Source: CF-161 sp035259145 (GTDB lineage Bacteria > Chloroflexota > Dormibacteria > Dormibacterales > Dormibacteraceae). Taken from it: a stretch of 5,865 bases of DNA. A model generated the notes under the pieces. It had not been told where the DNA came from. It ran no database searches and worked only from the letters and a program-made list of their open reading frames with translations. Within the stretch, counting starts at the first letter, position 1. Every line of letters starts with the position of its first letter. Shown here in pieces: positions 1 to 3,374 of this stretch. The stretch is taken from the NCBI GenBank assembly GCA_035259145.1, contig DATFWQ010000204.1, positions 1 to 5,865 on the forward strand, written 5' to 3'. The translations under genes and the position numbers were made by a program.

Positions 1-176
1 AGCAGCGGGCTTTGACCGCGCCGAGGCCACTGCGGATGGGCGTGCGCGTCGAGCGCGGCGCGGAGCAGGTCCAGTGTTTCGCGGGGCCCGATCCTCGTCT
101 GGCTTAGAAGAGCTTCCATTTCTGCGCCGTACCGCCGGCGCCACTCCCGCGGGTAGAGCCGCAGCAGCAGTCTCAT
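1..176 (-). CDS. PadR-associated hypothetical protein, 5' part (runs off left edge)
   Basis: The ATG at 176-174 overlaps the TGA of the PadR gene (173-175) as ATGA, so the two genes are translationally coupled. The frame stays open for 58 codons to the window edge. The N-terminus reads MRLLLRLYPREWRRRYGAEM and is followed by a segment with LDLLRAALDAHAHPQ. I recognise this LYPREWRRRYG...EALL...LDLLRGALDAH pattern as the start of a protein family of unknown function that commonly follows padR in actinobacterial and Chloroflexota genomes. Members usually continue into several membrane segments, which here would lie outside the window. The role is unknown; the coupling suggests it is controlled by, or works with, the PadR protein. 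Recognition is from memory of the motif, not from a search. Confidence 0.8.
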   Translation of the reverse strand, partial: MRLLLRLYPREWRRRYGAEMEALLSQTRIGPRETLDLLRAALDAHAHPQWPRRGQSPL

Positions 177-499
177 ACCCGCGCGAGGCGCTCGAGACCG
201 GTCCGCGCGATCAAGTCCATCCGCTCCAGGCGGTCGCGGAGCAGAGCCAGGCCGCTGGCGGTAATGCGATACGGGCGCCGGCGGTCCTTGGAGGGCAGGC
301 CGGCGATAAGTCCGCGAGACTCCAGGCGCGCGAGCGTGGCGTACAGCGTGCCGGGGCCGAGGCGGACTCGGGCGACGTCTTCGACGTCCTTCACGATCCC
401 GTAGCCGTGAAGTGGCCCATCGACCAGGCTGGTCAGGATCAGGACCGCGGGTTCCTCGAAGCGGCCGAGGCCCGCCCGCTCAGACGGTGAGCGTTGCAT
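173..499 (-). CDS. PadR family transcriptional regulator
   Basis: This is a winged-helix DNA-binding repressor of the PadR family, 108 residues from the chosen start. The family signature is visible in order: EEPAVLILTSLVDGPLHGYG (helix 1), then a GPGTLYATLARLESRGLIAG recognition-helix segment, then the wing with RRRPYRITASGLALL. Length fits the minimal PadR-s2 type with one short C-terminal dimerisation helix. The frame is open to an upstream GTG at 535, with another ATG at 514. I chose the ATG at 499 because a TANNNT -10 element ends six bases before it (leaderless arrangement) and because the two upstream starts would place the start inside the dyad or upstream of the promoter. The ligand is unknown. 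The coupled downstream gene is its likely target, and the dyad over the promoter suggests autorepression. Confidence 0.88.
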   Translation of the reverse strand: MQRSPSERAGLGRFEEPAVLILTSLVDGPLHGYGIVKDVEDVARVRLGPGTLYATLARLESRGLIAGLPSKDRRRPYRITASGLALLRDRLERMDLIARTGLERLARV

Positions 500-505
500 C
501 CGTCC

Positions 506-528
506 ATGATACATCGTGGACGGATGTA
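506..528 (-). promoter_or_regulatory. Candidate leaderless padR promoter with overlapping dyad operator
   Basis: On the minus strand TATCAT (511-506) matches the TANNNT -10 consensus and lies six bases before the ATG at 499, the geometry of a leaderless transcript. No good -35 is visible. Overlapping it, TACATC (510-515) and GATGTA (523-528) form perfect 6-bp inverted arms with a 7-nt spacer. Dyads built from ACAT/ATGT half sites are typical of PadR operators, although the best known order is ATGT-N8-ACAT, the reverse of that seen here. Autorepression is inferred. Confidence 0.45.
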
Positions 529-577
529 GAGGCACCGCACGGCTCGCTGCTTTACGTGACTCTCCGGCGGCGCTCGG

Positions 578-1291
578 CTAGCGCACCGGTCGGGCCAGCT
601 CGCGGCCCATTGCAACCCCGTGCTCCGCCTCGCGACGAGATAGCCCGGACAAAGCGGCACCGTGAGTGGTCAGGAACTGGGCCACAACGTCGGGTTCGAC
701 CTTTGCGTAGGAGCGGAGCGCCCAGCCGATCGCCTTGCGAATGAAGAACTCGCGGTCCGCGGCGCGGCGCAGGCAGTAGGCGAAGAGCAATTCAGAATCG
801 GTCCGCTCGCGGAAGCGCTCCTGGTGCAATATCGCCACCCGCGCCAGCCAGATGTTCTCCGACTCGACCCAACCGTCCATCACTGTTCGCAGCTCCGGGT
901 GGGCTGCGACCAGCGGTCCCGCCACCCTGGTGGCCAGCCCATCGACCGTATCCCACCACGACTTGCTGGTCACCAAGTGCTCCAGCGTCGGGATGAAGCC
1001 TGGAGTGGCACGCCTGATGTGCCGCCGCAAGTAAGCGGTAGCGAAGTGCTGGTACTCACGCTCTTGGAGCTCCCAGCAGGCAAATGCGACAGTGGCCAGC
1101 TCGGCGTCGCTCGTCGGAGGCGGCAAACCGGCGCTTACCTCACGGTAGATCGCCGCCTGCTGTGGCGCCCGAATGCCGAGGAACGGGAACTGGTTCCGCA
1201 TGTAGGCTGCCGCTCCTGCTGCCCGCCCTGGATCGCGCGCTGCCTCGAAGGCGACCCTCAGGCGGTGGAGGAGGATGTCAGGTGTCCTCAA
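578..1291 (-). CDS. AlkD-type DNA alkylation repair glycosylase
   Basis: This is a 237-residue HEAT-repeat DNA glycosylase of the AlkD family, which removes bulky or cationic alkylated bases such as 7-methylguanine and 3-methyladenine in base excision repair. Visible family motifs are MRNQFPFLGI (31-40), KSWWDTVD (110-117), SENIWLARVAILHQ (144-157) and DREFFIRKAIGWALR (179-193). By motif, W113, D117, R151 and W190 correspond to the AlkD residues W109, D113, R148 and W187 that contact and cleave the modified nucleotide. All are intact and the length is normal, so the enzyme is probably active. The start is TTG at 1291, the only start codon available: an in-frame TGA lies four codons upstream, and the family N-terminus fits. 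It is divergent from the peptide gene at 1379, with 87 bases between them, so their promoters must lie close together or overlap. Confidence 0.92.
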   Translation of the reverse strand: MRTPDILLHRLRVAFEAARDPGRAAGAAAYMRNQFPFLGIRAPQQAAIYREVSAGLPPPTSDAELATVAFACWELQEREYQHFATAYLRRHIRRATPGFIPTLEHLVTSKSWWDTVDGLATRVAGPLVAAHPELRTVMDGWVESENIWLARVAILHQERFRERTDSELLFAYCLRRAADREFFIRKAIGWALRSYAKVEPDVVAQFLTTHGAALSGLSRREAEHGVAMGRELARPVR

Positions 1292-1322
1292 CTTTTCTGC
1301 TCAGTGAACTGCTTGACACGTC

Positions 1323-1328
1323 TAAGGT
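1323..1328 (+). promoter_or_regulatory. Candidate -10 element, cassette 1
   Basis: TAAGGT fits TANNNT and stands exactly 15 bases before the start of the 17-bp dyad. The second cassette has TAACGT at the same offset (3127-3132). A conserved CAGTGAACTG (1302-1311; CAGTGACCTG at 3102-3111 in copy 2) lies upstream, but its spacing to the -10 differs between copies (11 versus 15 bases), so I cannot assign a -35. A consensus TTGACA at 1313-1318 is unique to copy 1 and is too close to this element to be its -35. Confidence 0.35.
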
Positions 1329-1337
1329 GTGGGCTGA

Positions 1338-1354
1338 AGGTGGGAGGTCCACCT
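1338..1354 (+). promoter_or_regulatory. 17-bp dyad AGGTGG-N5-CCACCT, cassette 1 (operator or 5' UTR hairpin)
   Basis: Perfect 6-bp arms AGGTGG and CCACCT flank GAGGT. The same arms occur at 3142-3158 in cassette 2 with a different 5-nt centre (GGGGA), so the arms rather than the loop are conserved. The dyad falls just after the candidate -10 and 13 bases before the peptide Shine-Dalgarno. It could be an operator for the XRE proteins. It could also be an mRNA hairpin: its right part CACCTC (1350-1355) is also complementary to GAGGTG at the ribosome binding site (1369-1374), giving two mutually exclusive pairings. Confidence 0.55.
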
Positions 1355-1367
1355 CGAAAGTTCTTTT

Positions 1368-1372
1368 GGAGG
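1368..1372 (+). promoter_or_regulatory. Shine-Dalgarno of peptide gene 1
   Basis: GGAGG stands six bases before the GTG at 1379 and is conserved in cassette 2 within the shared string GGAGGTGCTTT. This site decides the start: it separates the 34-codon gene from the longer open frame that merely runs antisense through the AlkD gene in the same phase. Confidence 0.8.
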
Positions 1373-1378
1373 TGCTTT

Positions 1379-1483
1379 GTGCACGGTTTCAAGCGGCTGG
1401 TTCTGCCTGCCCTGCTGACCCTGGCGACCCTGGCGGCTCTGGCGCTTTCCGCGGGAGCTGACATAATCGGGCCGCTCCCGTGA
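1379..1483 (+). CDS. Putative exported signal pro-peptide 1 (34 aa)
   Basis: A 34-residue secretory-type peptide starts at GTG 1379 behind a strong GGAGG. It has a basic N-terminus (HGFKR, 2-6), a hydrophobic core (LVLPALLTLATLAALAL, 7-23), then SAGA (24-27), which offers an A-x-A signal peptidase I site, and the tail DIIGPLP (28-34). Cleavage after A27 would release a heptapeptide. This matches the form of pro-peptides in RRNPP systems such as PapR, NprX and Phr, which are exported, trimmed and re-imported to bind a TPR receptor. The paralogue at 3182-3286 keeps GTG-His, the length, LLTLATL, LALSAGA and IGP. The XRE-TPR gene follows 73 nt downstream. I know no named family for it. Alternatives are a small membrane peptide or a regulatory leader peptide. 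That it is a gene is well supported by conservation; the signalling role is inferred. Confidence 0.75.
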   Translation: MHGFKRLVLPALLTLATLAALALSAGADIIGPLP

Positions 1484-1491
1484 GAGGTTAG

Positions 1492-1508
1492 TGTCAGGCT
1501 AGCTGACA
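1492..1508 (+). promoter_or_regulatory. Dyad TGTCAG-N5-CTGACA between peptide 1 and receptor 1
   Basis: Perfect 6-bp arms flank GCTAG in the 73-nt spacer. It has the same 6-5-6 geometry as the upstream AGGTGG dyad but a different sequence. Cassette 2 keeps the GCTAG core (3293-3297) but not the full arms, so conservation is partial. It could be a weak operator or an mRNA hairpin. A short T run at 1528-1531 lies about 20 bases away, too far and too short for an intrinsic terminator. Confidence 0.3.
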
Positions 1509-1517
1509 AGCCAGCGA

Positions 1518-1579
1518 CCGCGCGGCAGTTTTCCAGGGTGTAGAGTACGAATCGCAGTGGGGTCCACTCGGCCGCGCGG
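1518..1579 (+). promoter_or_regulatory. Pair of CCGCGCGG palindromes flanking receptor 1 start
   Basis: The 8-bp palindrome CCGCGCGG occurs at 1518-1525 and again at 1572-1579, 54 bases apart, bracketing the GTG at 1557. Cassette 2 has the same palindrome at 3313-3320 and 3367-3374, again 54 bases apart. A pair of sites at fixed distance could bind a dimeric regulator cooperatively. In this GC-rich genome single occurrences would not be remarkable; the conserved spacing is what supports the call. The downstream copy is also coding (Pro-Arg-Gly), which is a simpler explanation for its conservation. Confidence 0.3.
1538..1560 (+). promoter_or_regulatory. Conserved start-proximal block of receptor 1 (possible leaderless promoter)
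   Basis: The block GTGTAGAGTACGAAT, then C or T, then GCAGTGG is identical in both cassettes apart from that one base, although the spacer upstream of it has diverged. No normal Shine-Dalgarno precedes the GTG; the nearest purine run (AGAG) is 11 bases away. TAGAGT (1541-1546) fits TANNNT and would start transcription a few bases before the GTG, giving a nearly leaderless receptor mRNA separate from the peptide transcript. The alternative is translation as an N-terminal extension (Cys-Arg-Val-Arg-Ile-Ala-Val), but no start codon upstream supports that. Confidence 0.35.
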
Positions 1580-2852
1580 TCGCCTTAACGGCGTTGACGT
1601 CAAACCGGAGGTGCTACGGCACGCGCGTACGCGGGCTGGCCTGAGCCTGGCGCAGGTCGCCGGGGGGGAGCTTACCCGGCAAGCGGTGCATCTCATCGAG
1701 ACCGGCAAGGTTCGGCCCTCGATGAACAGCCTGCGTGTAATCACCAGTCGACTGGCTGTTCCGATTCATTCAGTTCTTATACAGCCGGATGCTGTCGGGA
1801 AGCGGGTCGGGTCAGTGGAAGAGCTCGAAGCGCTGGTCCAAACGCACCACTACGACCGAGCTGTAGAGCGCGGCCGCGAGATCCTGCGCCATGCCGAAGC
1901 ACCTCCGGCCGTGGCGCTGATTCATTACCACCTTGGGCACGCGCTCTGCAGACTCGGGCGGCCCGTGGAAGCTCTAGAGCGGCTCAAGTTGGCGCGTGAG
2001 CTGTTTGAGTCCCTGGGTGACCAGGAGCTCATCGCGGAAACAATGGAACTGCAAGCTCGCGCTTTACAGATCGCCGAGCATCCGCAAGCCCTGAGCGTCG
2101 CCGAGCAAGCGCTGGAGCGCTACCGAACGGTGGACCAACGTAGGCCAGAGACGGAGTCCCAGCTGCTGCAACGTCTCGGGACCATCCTTGCGGGGCGAAA
2201 GGAATTCGAGGCGGCGCGGGCCCGCTATGACGAAGCCCTGCGGGTCGCCGGCGGCATTCGCGACCTCGCGCAGATCGCCCGCATCTACCATGGTCTCTCC
2301 CCCTGCTACCTCGGGGTTGGAGACCTCGGGCGGGCGATCGACTTGATGGTCAAGGCCGAGACTCTGTACGAGGCGGAGCAGCGAATCAGTCAATCCCCTC
2401 CGAGCATAGACCTGCCTGCGGTCGAGAACGACCTTGGCGTGTTGCTAATGCGCGCCGGGGATCTCACTCGTGCCGAGCAGCGCTTTCAGTCTGCTCTCAA
2501 ACGTTTCATGGAGATGGGCATGGAACGGGTGCGAAGCCATGTGCTCCTGAGCCTGGGTGAGCTTCGCCACATGCAGGGCAGGTACGACGATGCGCTGGAC
2601 CTTGCCGAGCAGGCGATCGAGTTGGCTCAGAGGTTCAACGAGGGCCGAGCCCTCGCAACCGGCCACAAACAGCTTGGTGAGGCCCATGCGGCGCTCGGCC
2701 AGCATGACCTCGCTGTCGCCAGCCTGAAGCAGGCACTTACGATCCTGGAGGAAGCAGGCCTGGAGGAACGGCGCCTCGAGTGTTTGAAGACCTACCAGCA
2801 GGTGATTACCCAGCGCAGGCAGGGCGGCGCGGCCGCTAACGCAGCCGGCTAA
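1557..2852 (+). CDS. XRE-HTH/TPR transcriptional regulator 1, putative peptide receptor
   Basis: This 431-residue cytoplasmic protein has an N-terminal XRE-type helix-turn-helix (about 16-74, including LSLAQVAGGELTRQAVHLIE, then GKVRPSMNSLRVI). It is followed by an all-helical TPR domain with about seven recognisable repeats near 119-152, 158-190, 200-233, 238-272, 286-320, 326-360 and 366-400. HTH plus 5-9 TPRs at this length is the architecture of RRNPP peptide receptors (PlcR, NprR, PrgX, ComR) and also of some orphan regulators. The GTG start is chosen because homology with regulator 2 begins there and the next upstream in-frame stop is the TAG at 1500. It follows the peptide gene by 73 nt. 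Its TAA overlaps the stop of an aldehyde dehydrogenase remnant on the other strand. The nature of its ligand is inferred from the neighbouring peptide gene. Confidence 0.9.
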   Translation: MGSTRPRGRLNGVDVKPEVLRHARTRAGLSLAQVAGGELTRQAVHLIETGKVRPSMNSLRVITSRLAVPIHSVLIQPDAVGKRVGSVEELEALVQTHHYDRAVERGREILRHAEAPPAVALIHYHLGHALCRLGRPVEALERLKLARELFESLGDQELIAETMELQARALQIAEHPQALSVAEQALERYRTVDQRRPETESQLLQRLGTILAGRKEFEAARARYDEALRVAGGIRDLAQIARIYHGLSPCYLGVGDLGRAIDLMVKAETLYEAEQRISQSPPSIDLPAVENDLGVLLMRAGDLTRAEQRFQSALKRFMEMGMERVRSHVLLSLGELRHMQGRYDDALDLAEQAIELAQRFNEGRALATGHKQLGEAHAALGQHDLAVASLKQALTILEEAGLEERRLECLKTYQQVITQRRQGGAAANAAG

Positions 2853-2891
2853 ACCCCGATCAGGTGCCAGACCGTCTGAACTCATGAACGC
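2849..2891 (-). pseudogene. Remnant of aldehyde dehydrogenase 3' end
   Basis: The first 29 bases match the terminal bases of the intact short aldehyde dehydrogenase (4643-4671) at 28 positions, and homology continues to 2891 (4687 in the intact gene) with two single-base deletions. Read on the minus strand it gives TVWHLIGV-stop, against TVWHPIGV-stop in the intact gene, with the preceding AFM out of frame. Nothing further upstream resembles the gene. It is a scar showing that the cassette was copied together with the end of its convergent neighbour, and it marks the right end of duplication copy 1. Confidence 0.85.
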
Positions 2892-3126
2892 GGCCGTGGT
2901 GCTGCCTGCTCCGCGCAGGTCCTTTTCGCGACGCCCTGAGCCACGTTGATGACCTGGGCACAGTGCGAGTCGCGCGACGTGGACCGCACGATCTCCACCC
3001 CCGCGTAGATCGTGGGTCGACCGGGTCGAGCCCAGAAGCTACCTCTCCGACCACGCGAGTTGCAATACCAGCCATCGCGGCTCGTTGGATGTCGTCGGTT
3101 CCAGTGACCTGGCGGAGCGAGCCATG
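2892..3126 (-). other. Linker between duplication copies, no intact gene
   Basis: No open frame here is convincing. On the minus strand two adjoining frames look weakly protein-like: TDDIQRAAMAGIATRVVGEV (about 3095-3036) and, after a frame change near 3005-3015, a stretch with GVEIVRSTSRDSHCAQVINV (about 3001-2942). The second has strongly GC-rich third positions. This could be a decayed, frameshifted gene of unknown family, or chance openness in GC-rich DNA. I see no terminator, RNA gene or repeat in it. It does not resemble AlkD or the aldehyde dehydrogenases. Confidence 0.25.
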
Positions 3127-3132
3127 TAACGT
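3127..3132 (+). promoter_or_regulatory. Candidate -10 element, cassette 2
   Basis: TAACGT fits TANNNT and lies 15 bases before the dyad, as in cassette 1. GTGACC at 3104-3109 is a weak -35 match (TTGACA) at 17 bases. The equivalent element in cassette 1 is 13 bases away, so the -35 assignment is not supported by conservation. Confidence 0.35.
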
Positions 3133-3141
3133 GGCGTCCGA

Positions 3142-3158
3142 AGGTGGGGGGACCACCT
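3142..3158 (+). promoter_or_regulatory. 17-bp dyad AGGTGG-N5-CCACCT, cassette 2
   Basis: Same perfect arms as 1338-1354 with a different centre (GGGGA). CACCT (3154-3158) can alternatively pair with AGGTG at the Shine-Dalgarno (3172-3176), with the same 13-nt loop length as in cassette 1. Conservation of the arms and of their distance to the Shine-Dalgarno supports a function as operator or as translational control hairpin. Confidence 0.55.
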
Positions 3159-3169
3159 AGACCAGTTCT

Positions 3170-3174
3170 GGAGG
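3170..3174 (+). promoter_or_regulatory. Shine-Dalgarno of peptide gene 2
   Basis: GGAGG stands seven bases before the GTG at 3182, within the GGAGGTGCTTT string shared with cassette 1. It identifies the start of a gene too short for routine gene calling. Confidence 0.8.
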
Positions 3175-3181
3175 TGCTTTC

Positions 3182-3286
3182 GTGCACAACCGACTCACGC
3201 GGTTTGCTCTGTCGACCCTACTGACGCTGGCGACCCTTACGTGTCTTGCGCTGTCGGCCGGGGCAAGCTGGATCGGGCCCGACTAA
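3182..3286 (+). CDS. Putative exported signal pro-peptide 2 (34 aa)
   Basis: Paralogue of the peptide at 1379-1483, also 34 residues with a GTG start. It has a basic N-terminus (HNRLTR, 2-7), a hydrophobic core (FALSTLLTLATLTCLAL, 8-24), SAGA (25-28) and the tail SWIGPD (29-34). Cleavage after A28 would release a hexapeptide. LLTLATL, LALSAGA and IGP are conserved with peptide 1, while the residues flanking IGP differ (DI/LP against SW/D): the part predicted to be the ligand varies while the export part is kept. The receptor gene starts 65 nt downstream. C21 lies inside the core and not in a lipobox, so a lipoprotein is unlikely. The coding call is well supported by comparison; the role as a pheromone is inferred. 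Confidence 0.75.
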   Translation: MHNRLTRFALSTLLTLATLTCLALSAGASWIGPD

Positions 3287-3312
3287 TCTCAAGCTAGTCG
3301 GCTGATGGCGGG

Positions 3313-3374
3313 CCGCGCGGTGGTCTTGCGAAGTGTAGAGTACGAATTGCAGTGGCGTCTGGCAGGCCGCGCGG
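3313..3374 (+). promoter_or_regulatory. Pair of CCGCGCGG palindromes flanking receptor 2 start
   Basis: Palindromes at 3313-3320 and 3367-3374, 54 bases apart as in cassette 1. The second is part of a 37-base run (3365-3401) identical to 1570-1606, with no synonymous change across about 12 codons, whereas synonymous changes are common further into the HTH. This suggests that the DNA itself is constrained there. Confidence 0.3.
3333..3355 (+). promoter_or_regulatory. Conserved start-proximal block of receptor 2
   Basis: Counterpart of 1538-1560 with one base change. TAGAGT (3336-3341) is a possible -10 ten bases before the GTG at 3352. No Shine-Dalgarno is visible at normal spacing. Confidence 0.35.

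Larger units (their letters stand above)
1323..2891 (+). repeat. Tandem duplication, copy 1 (promoter-peptide-receptor-ALDH 3' end)
   Basis: This unit is paralogous to 3127-4687, in the same order and orientation: -10 element, dyad, GGAGGTGCTTT, peptide gene, spacer, receptor gene, then the end of an aldehyde dehydrogenase on the opposite strand. The receptors align without gaps over 420 residues. DNA divergence is substantial outside the HTH, so the duplication is old. About 235 bases of unrelated sequence separate the units. Confidence 0.85.

Noticed and set aside
1313..1318. Consensus TTGACA as the -35 of the peptide 1 promoter.
   Set aside because: At 17 bases the partner hexamer would be GAAGGT, a poor -10. 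TTGACA is absent in cassette 2, and it is only four bases from the conserved TAAGGT.
662..1483. A 273-codon plus-strand frame ending in the peptide 1 sequence.
   Set aside because: Most of it is antisense to the well-supported AlkD gene. The paralogous peptide 2 has no such extension, and the GGAGG before the GTG at 1379 is conserved, so only the last 34 codons are a gene.
1379..1483. Ribosome-arrest leader peptide (GP near the C-terminus, as in SecM-type arrest sequences).
   Set aside because: Only seven residues follow the hydrophobic core, so the whole segment would still be inside the ribosome tunnel and could not sense export. The tail is also not conserved enough between copies. Kept as a weak alternative only.
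1288..1509. Minus-strand 73-codon frame opposite peptide 1.
   Set aside because: It is arginine- and serine-rich shadow coding with no counterpart in cassette 2 and no recognisable motif.
1492..1531. Intrinsic terminator between peptide 1 and receptor 1 (stem TGTCAG/CTGACA, later TTTT).
   Set aside because: The T run is only four bases and about 20 bases from the stem, and cassette 2 has neither a good stem nor a T run.
2064..2885. Minus-strand frames of 109 and 146 codons opposite receptor 1.
   Set aside because: They are shadows of the TPR gene with no family motif. Only the last bases (2849-2891), read in other frames, carry real homology, to the aldehyde dehydrogenase end.
3182..3286. 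Lipoprotein signal, because of the cysteine in the core of peptide 2.
   Set aside because: The residues before the cysteine (TLT) do not form a lipobox and peptide 1 has alanine there.
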